DNA from: Brevibacterium sp. XM4083
Lineage (GTDB): Bacteria; Actinomycetota; Actinomycetes; Actinomycetales; Brevibacteriaceae
Direction: 5' to 3'
Assembly: GCF_006489205.2 (NCBI RefSeq)
Contig: NZ_VFYR02000004.1
Coordinates: 394,101 to 458,100 of the forward strand
Length of the DNA: 64,000 nt
Part shown: in pieces, positions 54,970-64,000 of the stretch
How positions within the stretch are numbered: the stretch's first letter is position 1
Layout of the letters: each line of letters begins with the position of its first letter
Position numbers and translations under genes: made by a program
The notes under the pieces: generated by a model
The model's database searches: none
Seen by the model: only the letters and a program-made list of their open reading frames with translations
Told to the model about the DNA's origin: nothing

Positions 54970-55779
54970 CTAGAGCTCGACCTGCCGGTTGACGTCCTTG
55001 TAGAGCAGGTAGCGGAAGCGCCCGGGACCACCGGCATAGCAGGCCTGGGGGCAGAACGCGCGCATCGAGATGAAGTCGCCCTCCTGGACCTCGACCCAGT
55101 CGCCGTTGAGGCGGTAGACGGCCTTGCCCTCGAGGACGTAGAGCCCGTGCTCCATCTCGTGCGTCTCCGCGAACGGGATGACCGCCCCGGGTTCGAACGT
55201 CACGATGTTGACGTGCATGTCGTAGGCGAGGTTCGCCGGATCGAGCGGCCGCGTCGTCCGCCACCGGTTGTCGGTGCCCGGCATCGCTGCGGGCTCGACG
55301 TCGGCCTCGTTGCCGAAGGCCGCCTCCGGGGTCAGCCCCGCAACCGGCTGGTAGCGCTTGCGCACCCAGTGGAAGCGGGCCGCCTCGGTGCCGGTCGAGC
55401 GCGCACTCCACGCCGACCCGGCCGGCAGGTACGCGAACCCGCCGGGGGTGAGGACATGTGCGGTGCCCTCGTGGGTGACGGTGAGCTCGCCGGCCATGAG
55501 GAAGAGGAAGCCCTCGACCCCTTGCTGCGGCTCCGGTGCCTCCGACCCGCCGCCGGGCGCGACCTCGAGGATCGTCTGCGAGAACGTCACCGCGCCCCCG
55601 GCCACCGGCTTCGAGAGCACCCATGACCGCGTGTCCGTCCACTCCGGCAGCGCCGAGGTGACGATGTCGCGCAGGACGCCGCGCGGGATGACGGTGTAGG
55701 CCTCGGTGACGATCGCCCGGTCGGTGAGCAGATCGGTCTGCGGTGGGTGTCCCCCGGTCGGGGCCCAGTAGGTGGTCAT
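54970..55779 (-). CDS. allE: (S)-ureidoglycine aminohydrolase
   Basis: This 269-residue bicupin releases ammonia from (S)-ureidoglycine to give (S)-ureidoglycolate, a late step of allantoin breakdown. The C-terminal cupin holds the Mn-site motif FAETHEMEHGLYVLEGKAVYRLNG. The N-terminal cupin has GVEGFLFLMAGELTVTHEG. The end FISMRAFCPQACYAGGPGRFRYLLYKDVNR is typical of AllE. Its ATG overlaps the stop of the CitE-like gene by 3 bp, so they are co-translated. Confidence 0.93.
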   Translation of the reverse strand: MTTYWAPTGGHPPQTDLLTDRAIVTEAYTVIPRGVLRDIVTSALPEWTDTRSWVLSKPVAGGAVTFSQTILEVAPGGGSEAPEPQQGVEGFLFLMAGELTVTHEGTAHVLTPGGFAYLPAGSAWSARSTGTEAARFHWVRKRYQPVAGLTPEAAFGNEADVEPAAMPGTDNRWRTTRPLDPANLAYDMHVNIVTFEPGAVIPFAETHEMEHGLYVLEGKAVYRLNGDWVEVQEGDFISMRAFCPQACYAGGPGRFRYLLYKDVNRQVEL

Positions 55780-57125
55780 GCGTGCGTCTCCTTCGTCGTC
55801 GTGGACAGCGGCTCACCGGTCAGCGTTCCCGTCCGGGCGAGCAGCTCGAGGTCGCCGGCCGACAGGTCGGTGCGCTCGGCGATGTCGTCGGGGGTGTGGG
55901 CGCCGCAGGTGAGGCCGCGGCTGAGGTAGCGGGCGAGCGCTTTCGCCGTCGCGGGTTCGTCGAGGACCGCCGAATCCGTCGCGTGGACGTAGTTGCGCAG
56001 GCGGGCGGCGGCGAGCTCGAGGCCCTCCCGGTAGAACCGGAAGGTCGCGAGGAACCGGGTCGGCAGCTGGTGCGGGTGCATGTCCCAGCCCTGGTAGATG
56101 CCGCGGCGCAGGTGGCGGCGGACGAGGCGGGCGTGGAGGCTCCACGCCTGGTGCATCGCCTCGGGGTCGCCGACCGGGAGGATGTTCGTCGACCCGTCGG
56201 AGAGGTGAACCCCGGTCCCGGCGACGGCGAGGAGCATCTGGTTCTTCGCGAAGTCCGCGACCGGGTGCTCCATCGACTGATAGGCCGCGGCGATGCCGAG
56301 CGAGGCCGAGTAGTCGTACGTCCCGTAGTGGAGGGAGGTGATCCGGCCCTGCCCGACGTCGAGCGCCCGGGTCAGCGGCACGGTGCCGTCGGCGCCGAGG
56401 ACGATCTGCGGGGTCTCGACCTGGACCTCGAAGGTGATCGATCCGGCGGGCAGGCCGTGCTCCTCCTCGAGGCTGCGCACCGCGAGCACCATGGCGCTGA
56501 CCTGGTCGACGGTGCTCACCTTCGGCAGGGTGAGCACGAGCCCGGTCGGCAGCGCTCCCCCGTTCGCGGCGAGCACCTCGGTGACGAAGAGGTCGAGTGT
56601 GCGCAGTCCGCGCGCCCGCGTCGCGGCCTCGAGCGACTTGAACCGGATGCCGACGAAGGCCGGCGCCCCGGTCTCGGCGCGACCGGCCACCGCGGTGCGC
56701 GCGGCCGCGATGACGGCCGCGTCCTCGGCGGCGTCGCCCTGGTCGCCGAACCCGTCCTCGAAGTCGATGCGCAGATCCTCGATCGGCTCGGTCGCAAGCT
56801 TCGTCGTCACCGCCTCGGCGAGCTGCTCGGCCTCTCTGGCGACCTGGTGGAGGCTCGGCGGGGTCGCCCCGAAGCTCTCCCCCATCTCCTTGCGGGAGGC
56901 GACGATGACGCGTTCGGCCAGTTGGACCATGCCGCCGCCGGCCTCGACGGCCGCCAGCGCCTGTTCACCCCACTCCCGCGGCAGTGTCGGGGTGACCTGG
57001 TGACCTGGGACGTAGACCGTGTGGATGGGTTGGCGGACGTCCCGATCGCCCGGATAACGCGTGCTCAGCACCTCGTCGGTGTCCGTGAGGAGAGCATCGA
57101 TGTCATCGAGCGTGGATTGCTTCAC
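55776..57125 (-). CDS. DUF6986 CitE/malate-synthase-like protein
   Basis: This 449-residue TIM-barrel protein of the HpcH/CitE/malate-synthase superfamily has its acidic metal-binding motif in LRIDFEDGFGDQGD, with later Glu/Arg residues in FEVQVETPQI and LHYGTYDYSASLGI. The start is GTG with AAAGAGGA upstream. It is the first gene of the allE operon. The family often lies beside ureide genes, so condensation of glyoxylate with acetyl-CoA (malate synthase-type) or a lyase reaction is plausible but unproven. Confidence 0.83.
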   Translation of the reverse strand: MKQSTLDDIDALLTDTDEVLSTRYPGDRDVRQPIHTVYVPGHQVTPTLPREWGEQALAAVEAGGGMVQLAERVIVASRKEMGESFGATPPSLHQVAREAEQLAEAVTTKLATEPIEDLRIDFEDGFGDQGDAAEDAAVIAAARTAVAGRAETGAPAFVGIRFKSLEAATRARGLRTLDLFVTEVLAANGGALPTGLVLTLPKVSTVDQVSAMVLAVRSLEEEHGLPAGSITFEVQVETPQIVLGADGTVPLTRALDVGQGRITSLHYGTYDYSASLGIAAAYQSMEHPVADFAKNQMLLAVAGTGVHLSDGSTNILPVGDPEAMHQAWSLHARLVRRHLRRGIYQGWDMHPHQLPTRFLATFRFYREGLELAAARLRNYVHATDSAVLDEPATAKALARYLSRGLTCGAHTPDDIAERTDLSAGDLELLARTGTLTGEPLSTTTKETHA

Positions 57126-57216
57126 TGTTCCTCTTTCCCTGTCTGTCGGCGTGAGTCCGGCCACGATGCCGGGATCACCCCATTGTCGCTCATGTCTGAT
57201 CTCAGCACCCTCCGAC

Positions 57217-58596
57217 TCACTTCGACACCGAGGCGACCGCCTCGGCGACCCTGTTCGCGACCTCCGGGTCGAAGACGGAGGGGATGACGTAGCCGGGGTG
57301 GAGGTCCTCGGGCGCGATGCACGAGGCGATCGCGTCGGCGGCGGCGACCATGATGTTCTCGTCGACATCGGTGGCCTCGGCGTCGAGGAGGCCGCGGAAG
57401 ATGCCGGGGAACGCGAGGACGTTGTTGATCTGGTTCGGGTAGTCGCTGCGCCCGGTGGCGACGACCGCGGCGTGCTTGAGCGCCTCGGCGGGGTCGACCT
57501 CCGGGTCGGGGTTGGCCATCGCGAAGACGAGCGCGCCCTCGTTCATCGCCGCGATGTCGGCGCCGTCGAGGATGTTCGGGGCGGAGACGCCGATGAAGAC
57601 GTCCGCGCCGACGACCGCCTCCTTGAGTGTTCCGGTGAACCCCTCGGGGTTCGTGTTCTCCTGCAGCCACCGCTTGTGCTCGGTGTCGACCGTCGAGTTC
57701 GGGCCGATCGCCCCGTCGCGTCCGCATGCGATGATCGTCCGGGCGCCGGCGACCTGGAGGAGACGGATGATGGCGTGGCCGGCGGCACCGACGCCGGAGA
57801 CGACGATGCGGACGTCGCCGATGTCCTTGCCGACGACGGTGAGCGCGTTCTTCAGCGCCGCGAGCGTGACGATGCCCGTGCCGTGCTGGTCGTCGTGGAA
57901 GACGGGGATGTCGAGTTCCTCGCGCAGGCGCCGCTCGATCTCGAAGCAGCGGGGCGCGGAGATGTCCTCGAGGTTGATCCCGCCGTAGGCCGGGGCGATC
58001 GCCTTGCAGATCGCGATGATCTCCTCGGTGTCCTTCGTATCGAGCGCGACCGGCCACGCGTCGACTCCGGCGAACTGCTTGAAGAGCACGGCCTTGCCCT
58101 CCATGACCGGCATCGCGGCCTCGGGGCCGATGTCGCCGAGCCCGAGCACCGCCGTGCCGTCGGTGACGACGGCGACGGTGTTGCGCTTGATCGTCAGGCG
58201 CCGGGCGTCGTCCTTGTTCTCAGCGATCGCCTTGCACACGCGGGCGACCCCCGGGGTGTAGGCGCGGGAGAGGTCGTCGCGGTTGCGCAGCGGGACCTTC
58301 GGGGTCGATTCGAGCTTCCCGCCGAGGTGGAGGAGGAAGGTGCGGTCGGAGACCTTCCTGACGTCGACGCCGGGCAGGGATCCGAGTTCGCTCGCGACCT
58401 CCTCGGCGTGGGGGACGTCGCGGGTGTCGGCGCTGACGTCGATGACGACGGTGTCGGGGGTGGATTCGACGACGTCGAGCGCGGTGATGCCCGCTCCCGT
58501 CTTCGCCGCGGCCGCGACGAGATCGGACGTCGACGACTGGCCGACGGCGGTGGCCACACGCAGGGTGATGGAGTATCCGGGGCTGGGAACAGCCAT
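57217..58596 (-). CDS. Malic enzyme with N-terminal ACT domain
   Basis: This 459-residue oxidative decarboxylase converts malate to pyruvate with NAD(P)+. An ACT-like domain covers residues 5-85 and may sense an amino acid. The catalytic domain follows, with [12 protein letters not shown] (Tyr), [16 protein letters not shown] (Lys), the metal motif [10 protein letters not shown] and the nucleotide-binding [12 protein letters not shown]. The ATG at 58596 has AGAGAGG 8 nt upstream. It is divergent from an IclR gene across two 15-bp operator-like sites. Confidence 0.92.
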   Translation of the reverse strand: MAVPSPGYSITLRVATAVGQSSTSDLVAAAAKTGAGITALDVVESTPDTVVIDVSADTRDVPHAEEVASELGSLPGVDVRKVSDRTFLLHLGGKLESTPKVPLRNRDDLSRAYTPGVARVCKAIAENKDDARRLTIKRNTVAVVTDGTAVLGLGDIGPEAAMPVMEGKAVLFKQFAGVDAWPVALDTKDTEEIIAICKAIAPAYGGINLEDISAPRCFEIERRLREELDIPVFHDDQHGTGIVTLAALKNALTVVGKDIGDVRIVVSGVGAAGHAIIRLLQVAGARTIIACGRDGAIGPNSTVDTEHKRWLQENTNPEGFTGTLKEAVVGADVFIGVSAPNILDGADIAAMNEGALVFAMANPDPEVDPAEALKHAAVVATGRSDYPNQINNVLAFPGIFRGLLDAEATDVDENIMVAAADAIASCIAPEDLHPGYVIPSVFDPEVANRVAEAVASVSK

Positions 58597-58623
58597 GACT
58601 GTCATCCTCTCTGATGGAATCAT

Positions 58624-58659
58624 TTCCGTATTATGGATGTTAGCTTCTGTATTGCGGAA
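58624..58659. promoter_or_regulatory. Two 15-bp operator-like sites between malic enzyme and IclR
   Basis: TTCCGTATTATGGAT (58624-58638) and TTCTGTATTGCGGAA (58645-58659) are near-identical imperfect palindromes whose centres are 21 bp apart, two helical turns. They are the probable binding sites of the divergent IclR-family regulator. Confidence 0.7.
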
Positions 58660-58752
58660 TATCTAGCGGGCGACGGCGCCGAACGGAAACTTTCTTCCAT
58701 TCGACGCTAGACTGTGCGGAAGTGTCGCCCACTTCGAGGAAGAGGACAACGG

Positions 58753-59538
58753 ATGACCACGAACGACGCCGAGACCCCTGCGGTCCGCCAGACCAAGGGC
58801 GGAGTCCAATCCGTCGAACGCGCATTCGGCCTCCTCGAGTGCATCGCGAACTCCGCCGGGTCGGCGACGCTCAGCCACATCGCCGCCGACGTCAACCTGC
58901 CGCTGCCGACGATCCACCGTCTCCTCGGCACGCTCGTCAGCCTCGGCATCGTCCGGCAGCTGCCCAACCGCGGGTACGCGCTCGGCCCCGGCCTCGTCCG
59001 CCTCGGCAACCTCGCCGGCGCGCAGCTCGGCGCGATCGCCCGCCCCCACCTGCGCACCCTCGTCGCCGAACTCGGGGAGTCGGCGAACGTCGCGACCCTC
59101 GACGGCGACATGGTCGTCTACGTCGATCAGGTCGCCTCGGACCGGCAGATGCGTATGTTCACCGAGGTGGGCCGGCGCACGCACATGCACGACACGGGAG
59201 TCGGCAAGGCGATCCTCGCGCAGCTCGACCCCGCGCAGGTCCGCAGCATCGTCGCGACCGCCGGGATGCCGACGCCGACCGAGCACAGCATCGGCACCCT
59301 GGGGGAGCTCGAGGCCGAGCTCGAGCGGATCCGGCAGCGCGGGTACTCGATCGACGAGCAGGAGCAGGAGCTCGGCGTCCGCTGCTTCGCGATGTCGGTG
59401 CCCGGTGCCCCCTCTCCGCTCGCGATCTCCGTGTCCGGCCCGATCAGCCGCGTCGACGACGACTTCGCCGCCCGCGCGATCCCGCTCCTGCGCTCGGTCG
59501 CCGAGCAGATCAGCGCGGACATGCAGCCCGGGGCCTGA
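58753..59538 (+). CDS. IclR-family transcriptional regulator
   Basis: This 261-residue regulator has an N-terminal winged HTH (about residues 15-75, ATLSHIAADVNLPLPTIHRLLGTLVSLGIV) and a C-terminal IclR effector domain (about 85-255, GESANVATLDGDMVVYVDQV, GVGKAILAQLDPAQV, CFAMSVPGAPSPLAISVSGP). IclR proteins in ureide pathways often bind glyoxylate or allantoin, which fits the surrounding genes. The start at 58753 follows GAGGAAGAGGA. TAGACT (58706-58711) is a likely -10. It overlaps no gene but ends 3 bp before aceE. Confidence 0.9.
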   Translation: MTTNDAETPAVRQTKGGVQSVERAFGLLECIANSAGSATLSHIAADVNLPLPTIHRLLGTLVSLGIVRQLPNRGYALGPGLVRLGNLAGAQLGAIARPHLRTLVAELGESANVATLDGDMVVYVDQVASDRQMRMFTEVGRRTHMHDTGVGKAILAQLDPAQVRSIVATAGMPTPTEHSIGTLGELEAELERIRQRGYSIDEQEQELGVRCFAMSVPGAPSPLAISVSGPISRVDDDFAARAIPLLRSVAEQISADMQPGA

Positions 59539-59541
59539 GCC

Positions 59542-62307
59542 TCAGGAGTCCCCGCCGGCGGTGCCCGAGGTGCCCGCCGTGACCTCGCCGAGGCGGTACG
59601 TCGCCGCGGCCTCGACCGGTGCCCTCTCGTCGACCTCACCGCGGTCGGCGAGGAGCTGCAGGGTGCGCACGACCATCGAGTGCGCATCGATCCTGAAGTG
59701 CCTGCGCGCCGCGGCCCGGGTGTCGGAGAAGCCGAAGCCGTCGGCACCGAGCGTCGCGAAGTCCTGGGTGAGGAACGGCCGGAGGAGATCGGGCTGGGTC
59801 GAATCGAAGTCGCTCGTCGCGATGATCGGCCCCGGCTCTGCCCCGAGGCGCCGGCGCACATACGGCACGCGCGGCTCCGCCTCGACGTCGAGGAGACGCT
59901 GCGCCTCGCAGTCGAGCGCCTCTCGGCGCAGCTGCGCCCACGACGTCACCGACCACACGGCCGCGTCGACGCCCCAGTCGGCGGCGAGCAGCTCGCGGGC
60001 CTCGAGCGCCCACGGCACGGCCACGCCCGAGGCGAGCAGCTGAGCCTGCGGCCGCTGGGTACCGGCGTCGGACGGCGCACCGGCCCCCGCCTCGGCGATG
60101 CGGTGGAGGCCTGCGAGGATCCCATCGACGTCGACGTCCTCGGGCTCGGCCGGCTGGAGCATCGGCTCGTTGTAGACGGTGAGGTAGTACATGACGTTGC
60201 GCTCATCGTCGCCGAGGTCGTGCTCGCCGTACATCCGGTGGAGGCCGTCGCGGACGATGTGGGCGATCTCGTAGCCGTACGCGGGATCGTAGATCCGCAG
60301 CGCCGGATTCGTCGCCGCGAGCACCGGCGAGTGCCCGTCGGCGTGCTGGAGCCCCTCCCCGGTCAGGGTCGTCCGCCCTGCGGTCGCGCCGATGATGAAC
60401 CCGCGGGTCATCTGGTCCGCCGCCGCCCAGAACGCGTCGCCGGTGCGCTGGAAGCCGAACATCGAGTAGAAGACGTAGATCGGGATCATCGGCTGCCCGT
60501 GCGTCGAATACGCGGTGCCCGCCGCGGTGAACCCGGCCGCCGCCCCCGCCTCGTTGATGCCGACGTGGAGGAGCTGCCCGGTCGGGGCCTCCTTGTAGGA
60601 GAGGAAGAGCTCCCGGTCGACGGCGAGGTAGTTCTGGCCGTTGGGGTTGTAGATCTTCGCCGTCGGGAAGAACGCGTCGATGCCGAAGGTGCGGGCCTCA
60701 TCGGGGATGATCGGCACGATCCGCTCGCCGACGCCCTTCTCGCGCATGAGGTCCTTGAGCAGGCGGACGAAGGCCATCGTCGTCGCCGCCTGCTGGTGGC
60801 CCGAGCCCTTCGCTGCCTGCGCGAACGCCTTGTCGCTGACCGCGGGCAGGGAGATCTGCGAGCGGGAGCGCCGCCGTTCGGGGACGAAGCCGCCGAGGCT
60901 CCGCCGCTTCTCGAGAAGGTACTCGATCGCCTCGTCGCCCGCGCCCGGATGATAGTAGGGCACGGCGTAGGGATCGTCGTCGATGACTTTGTCGCTGATC
61001 GGGATGTCCATCCGGTCGCGGAAGACCTTGATGTCGGCGGCGGTGAACTTCTTCATCTGGTGCGTGGCGTTGCGCGACTCGAAGCTCGTGCCCAGCCCGT
61101 AGCCCTTGACCGTCTGGACGAGGATGACCGTCGGCCTGCCGGTCACCGCGACCGCCCGATCGTAGGCGTCGTAGACCTTCTGGTAGTCGTGGCCGCCGCG
61201 CTTGAGGTTCCAGATGTCGTCGTCGCTCAGGTGCTCGACGAGGCTCTTCGTCACCGGTGAGCGGCCGAAGAAGTTGTCGCGGATGAACCCGCCGGACTCG
61301 GCCTTGAACGTCTGGTAGTCCCCGTCGAGGGTCTCGTTCATGATGCGCACGAGCTCTCCCGTGCGGTCGGCGGCGAGCAGCTCGTCCCATTCCCGGCCCC
61401 AGAGGACCTTGATGACGTCCCAGCCGGCCCCGGTGAAGGTCGCCTCGAGCTCCTGGACGATCTTGCCGTTGCCGCGCACCGGCCCGTCGAGGCGCTGGAG
61501 GTTGCAGTTGACGACGAAGGTGAGGTTGTCGAGGCCCTCGTTCGCCGCGAGCTGGAGGGCCCCGCGCGATTCGGGCTCGTCCATCTCCCCGTCGCCGAGG
61601 AACGCCCACACCCGCTGGTCGCTCGTGTCGGCGATGCCCCGGTGGTGGAGGTAGCGGTTCATCTGCGCCTGGTAGATCGCGTTGATCGGGCCGAGGCCCA
61701 TCGACACGGTCGGGAACTGCCAGAACTCGGGCATGAGCCGCGGATGCGGATACGAGCTCAGGCCGTGCGGGGCCCGCGAGGCCTCCTGGCGGAAGCCGTC
61801 GAGCTGGGCCTCGGTGAGCCTGCCCTCGAGGAACGCCCGGGAGTACATCCCCGGGGAGGCGTGGCCCTGGAAGAAGACCTGGTCGCCGCCGCCGGGATGG
61901 TCCTGGCCGCGGAAGAAGTTGTTGAGCCCGATCTCGTAGAGGGTCGCGGCCCCGGCGTATGTCGAGATGTGGCCGCCGACGGAGACGTCGGGGCGCTGCG
62001 CGCGGTGGACGAGCATCGCGGCGTTCCAGCGCAGCCACTTCCGGTAGCGGCGCTCGAGCCGCTCGTCACCGGGGTAGGTCGGCTCCTGGTCGGCGGGAAT
62101 CGTGTTGACGTAGTCGGTCGTCGTGACCTTGGGTGCGGCTACGGAGTTCGTCGCCGCGCGGCGGCGCAGCGCGTCCATGATCTCTCCCGCCCGCGCGGTG
62201 CCGCGGGCGGCGACGAGTCCCTCCCAGGACTCGAGCCATTCGTCGACCTCCTCGTCGGCGGGACTCGTGGACAGGGCGGCATCAGGGCGTGATGACAGTG
62301 CGGTCAT
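59542..62307 (-). CDS. aceE: Pyruvate dehydrogenase E1, homodimeric type
   Basis: This 921-residue thiamine-diphosphate enzyme of the AceE class decarboxylates pyruvate and feeds acetyl units to E2. The ThDP/Mg motif is [24 protein letters not shown]. Other landmarks are [37 protein letters not shown] and the ending [12 protein letters not shown]. The length matches AceE. It lies between the uricase and IclR genes rather than with E2/E3. It converges on iclR with 3 bp between the stops and no terminator. Confidence 0.95.
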   Translation of the reverse strand: MTALSSRPDAALSTSPADEEVDEWLESWEGLVAARGTARAGEIMDALRRRAATNSVAAPKVTTTDYVNTIPADQEPTYPGDERLERRYRKWLRWNAAMLVHRAQRPDVSVGGHISTYAGAATLYEIGLNNFFRGQDHPGGGDQVFFQGHASPGMYSRAFLEGRLTEAQLDGFRQEASRAPHGLSSYPHPRLMPEFWQFPTVSMGLGPINAIYQAQMNRYLHHRGIADTSDQRVWAFLGDGEMDEPESRGALQLAANEGLDNLTFVVNCNLQRLDGPVRGNGKIVQELEATFTGAGWDVIKVLWGREWDELLAADRTGELVRIMNETLDGDYQTFKAESGGFIRDNFFGRSPVTKSLVEHLSDDDIWNLKRGGHDYQKVYDAYDRAVAVTGRPTVILVQTVKGYGLGTSFESRNATHQMKKFTAADIKVFRDRMDIPISDKVIDDDPYAVPYYHPGAGDEAIEYLLEKRRSLGGFVPERRRSRSQISLPAVSDKAFAQAAKGSGHQQAATTMAFVRLLKDLMREKGVGERIVPIIPDEARTFGIDAFFPTAKIYNPNGQNYLAVDRELFLSYKEAPTGQLLHVGINEAGAAAGFTAAGTAYSTHGQPMIPIYVFYSMFGFQRTGDAFWAAADQMTRGFIIGATAGRTTLTGEGLQHADGHSPVLAATNPALRIYDPAYGYEIAHIVRDGLHRMYGEHDLGDDERNVMYYLTVYNEPMLQPAEPEDVDVDGILAGLHRIAEAGAGAPSDAGTQRPQAQLLASGVAVPWALEARELLAADWGVDAAVWSVTSWAQLRREALDCEAQRLLDVEAEPRVPYVRRRLGAEPGPIIATSDFDSTQPDLLRPFLTQDFATLGADGFGFSDTRAAARRHFRIDAHSMVVRTLQLLADRGEVDERAPVEAAATYRLGEVTAGTSGTAGGDS

Positions 62308-62362
62308 AGGGGTTTGCCTCTCAGTGGCCCACCGCGGTCAGGGGCGGGTCCGAAGGGTGCGG

Positions 62363-62405
62363 CACCGAGGCGGGACGGCGCAGGAACGGCCGTCCCGCCT
62401 CGGTG
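62363..62405 (-). terminator. 17-bp perfect terminator after uricase
   Basis: CACCGAGGCGGGACGGC (62363-62379) pairs with GCCGTCCCGCCTCGGTG (62389-62405), 15 nt beyond the uricase stop. It separates the urate genes from aceE. Confidence 0.8.
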
Positions 62406-62419
62406 GTGATTGGAACGGG

Positions 62420-63304
62420 TCAGCAGAACCCGGCGATGTTCGTCCAGGCGCTCGTCGACTCCTCCACCCCGTCACGGGTGAAGGTCGCCTCGATGAGGCC
62501 GTAGGGACGGTCGGCGACGATGAAGACCTCGTTGGGGTTCTCGAGGCCGAAGCGCTCGATGTCGTAGAGGAAGTGGTGCTTGTTCGGGCACGAGAAGCGG
62601 ATCTCGTCGATCTCCGGGACCTCGCTGATGACCTTCTCGCCCATCATGTAGAGGGTCTGCTGGAGGGCCTTCGAGTAGTGGTCGGTGAACGCCTCGAGGA
62701 TGATGCCCTTGACCTTCTCATACGTCTGGTCGAAGTCGAGGTCCGTGGTGTTGTAGATCCACCGGGTGGCGATGTCGGTCGCGAGGATCCGGTCCTCGGT
62801 CTCCGGCAGGGACGTGTATTTGTCCTTCGGGTAGCCGACGAAGCCCGACTCCGTCGTCTTGAGCACCGTGAGGTCGCGGAAGCCGGAGATCAGCGTGTCC
62901 GTCTCACCGTCGCGGGTGAGCACGACCGTGCGGATCTCCGGGGCCGCCCGGTAGAACGAGTGGTCGTGGTCGTTGATGCGGTCCCAGCCGAACTCCTCGG
63001 CCTCCCAGCGTCCGCCGCTCACCCAGTCGAAGCTGCCGGTGAAGTGGTCGGCGAGCCCGAGGAGGAACTGCTCGGGCGAGGACACGCCGAGCTCCTTGGC
63101 CTTCGCGAAGATCGTGTTCTTCTGGGTGTCGGTGGCGACGACGTGTGCGTTGTCGCCCTCGGTGTGCGCGGTCTCGAAGTCGCCCCACAGCTGGGAGGTG
63201 ACATTGAGGTCGCGGATCTCATGGCGGTCCGAATCGCGGTAGACCCGCATGAGACGGTTCTCCGCCTTGCCGTACTGGTTCGTCGTCAGTTTCACAGTGC
63301 TCAT
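62420..63304 (-). CDS. pucL: Urate oxidase (uricase)
   Basis: This 294-residue cofactor-free enzyme oxidises urate to 5-hydroxyisourate. It has two T-fold halves. Landmarks are VVATDTQKNTIFAKAKE (with the catalytic Thr of the K-T dyad), SGFRDLTVLKTTESGFVGYPKDKYTSLPETEDRILAT and SCPNKHHFLYDIERFGLENPNEVF. The start has GAGGAG upstream. It is preceded by uraH and uraD on the same strand, completing the path to allantoin. Confidence 0.96.
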   Translation of the reverse strand: MSTVKLTTNQYGKAENRLMRVYRDSDRHEIRDLNVTSQLWGDFETAHTEGDNAHVVATDTQKNTIFAKAKELGVSSPEQFLLGLADHFTGSFDWVSGGRWEAEEFGWDRINDHDHSFYRAAPEIRTVVLTRDGETDTLISGFRDLTVLKTTESGFVGYPKDKYTSLPETEDRILATDIATRWIYNTTDLDFDQTYEKVKGIILEAFTDHYSKALQQTLYMMGEKVISEVPEIDEIRFSCPNKHHFLYDIERFGLENPNEVFIVADRPYGLIEATFTRDGVEESTSAWTNIAGFC

Positions 63305-63450
63305 TGCGTACTCCTCGTAGTGCCGCCGCGCACGCGCGGCAGCCCGGATATCTCACGAGGCCGGCGGTTGTCTCCCGGTCGGCTTCGGCGGTTTGTTGAG
63401 GATGGAGATCCTGCAGGGGGCCTGCTTCCCCTGATGACGATGTGCGGGCC
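63305..63450 (-). other. uraH-pucL intergenic region
   Basis: This 146-bp spacer contains small GC-rich dyads around GCCGCGCACGCGCGGC (63322-63337). I see no terminator with a U-tract, so the three urate genes may still be one transcript. Confidence 0.4.
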
Positions 63451-63774
63451 TCAGCTGCCCCGATACGTGCTGTAGGCGAAGGGGCTGAGCAGAAGCGGGA
63501 TGTGGTAGTGGGTCTCACCCGGGGCGACGGTGAAGTCGATCGTCACCTGCGGGTGGAAGTGGTCCTGGCCACGGGCGGTGAAGTACTCGCCGGTGCCGAA
63601 GACGATCCGGTACGTGCCGGGCTCGAGCGTCTCGGGGCCGAGCTGGGAGACCCGCCCGCCGGTATCCGTGCGCGCCTGCGCGAGCGTCTCCTCACCGCTG
63701 AGCAGCGTCACGGCGAGGTCGGCGGCGGGGGTGCCGGCGGTCGAGTCGAGGGCATGGGCGGAGATGAAGCTCAC
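63451..63774 (-). CDS. uraH: 5-Hydroxyisourate hydrolase
   Basis: This 107-residue transthyretin-like hydrolase converts 5-hydroxyisourate to OHCU. Signature residues are the His in ISAHALDSTAGTPA, the Arg in GTYRIVFGTGEYF, the His in HFHPQV and the C-terminal tetrapeptide YRGS, all typical of the active enzyme. The start is GTG. It overlaps the uraD stop by 4 bp, so the two are co-translated. Confidence 0.95.
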   Translation of the reverse strand: MSFISAHALDSTAGTPAADLAVTLLSGEETLAQARTDTGGRVSQLGPETLEPGTYRIVFGTGEYFTARGQDHFHPQVTIDFTVAPGETHYHIPLLLSPFAYSTYRGS

Positions 63775-64000
63775 GAGAGGATTCCTTCCAGGCGGATGAC
63801 GGCGATCTCGATGAGCTGAGCGCCCACCTCGGCGATCTCCTCGTCATCGGAATTGGCCATCCGGCGGTCGAGTTCGGAGAGGATCTCCGCAGGCGTGCGG
63901 CCTGCGGCGCGGATGAGGAAGACCCGGTCGAAGCGCTCCTCGTACGCGGCGTTGCCGGCGCGCAGACGCTCTTCGACGTCGGTCTCGAGCGCACCCAGGC
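63771..64000 (-). CDS. uraD: OHCU decarboxylase (3' part only)
   Basis: The last 75 codons are present. The 5' end lies beyond the window. The residues NAAYEERFDRVFLIRAAGRT and the following ELDRRMANSDDEEIAEVGAQ match the C-terminal half of UraD. This enzyme decarboxylates 2-oxo-4-hydroxy-4-carboxy-5-ureidoimidazoline to (S)-allantoin. The stop TGA (63771-63773) overlaps the uraH GTG. Confidence 0.9.
   Translation of the reverse strand, partial: LGALETDVEERLRAGNAAYEERFDRVFLIRAAGRTPAEILSELDRRMANSDDEEIAEVGAQLIEIAVIRLEGILS

Overview
The window looks like chromosomal DNA of a high-G+C Gram-positive actinobacterium, most likely a Micrococcales member near Brevibacterium. The reasons are strong GC bias at third codon positions, a DUF222-HNH gene, malate:quinone oxidoreductase, a paired ClpP operon with a PopR-type regulator, a small SRP RNA, many leaderless-looking genes, and frequent ATGA or TGATG stop/start overlaps. 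The genus is an inference. I see no rRNA, phage, transposase or CRISPR array.

Layout. 0-1 kb: the tail of a SpoIID/LytB-like gene, three tandem copies of a 233-bp non-coding repeat, and tRNA-Ser(GGA). 1-7 kb: a divergent HTH regulator/MFS exporter pair and a MacB-like adaptor/ATPase/permease operon. 7-9 kb: a DGPF (YCII-like) protein with an ECF42-type sigma factor, then SRP RNA. 9-16 kb: L,D-transpeptidase, small regulators, an iron-boxed siderophore-binding lipoprotein, and two CNNM-type transporters preceded by a coupled 28-codon leader ORF. 16-24 kb: a proteostasis island with a PopR-like activator ending in LAA, an active ClpP overlapping a ClpP that lacks its catalytic Ser and His, DUF6412 plus a YidC paralogue, and a ClpC-type unfoldase behind a HAIR-like box.

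24-36 kb: a MerR regulator with two dyad operators, a DUF3152 lipoprotein, two tandem VOC proteins, and a six-gene operon (family-5 substrate-binding protein, two permeases, fused double ATPase, luciferase-like monooxygenase, fused CMD/AhpD protein). That operon corresponds to a conserved but functionally uncharacterised system. 36-41 kb: a DUF222-HNH gene with an altered HNH core and a 16-bp minisatellite at its stop codon, and a GlxA-type regulator opposite an esterase. 41-51 kb: AI-2E family permease, an M3 peptidase-YbaK fusion, a queuine salvage pair (YhhQ, Tgt), MmuM, a GlcD-like oxidase and a HisC-like aminotransferase. 51-53 kb: an ECF sigma factor fused to a zinc-finger, membrane and proline-rich wall domain.

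53-64 kb looks like a purine-to-central-carbon module: UraD, UraH, uricase and AllE for urate/allantoin breakdown, with a CitE-like DUF6986 protein, malic enzyme, pyruvate dehydrogenase E1, malate:quinone oxidoreductase and an IclR regulator. The likely logic is urate to glyoxylate to malate to pyruvate and acetyl-CoA. Two features run through the whole window. About a dozen genes have a -10-like hexamer only 6-7 nt before the start codon, suggesting leaderless mRNA. The 10-mer GCCGAGGCGG occurs about 30 times by eye on both strands and in several reading frames.
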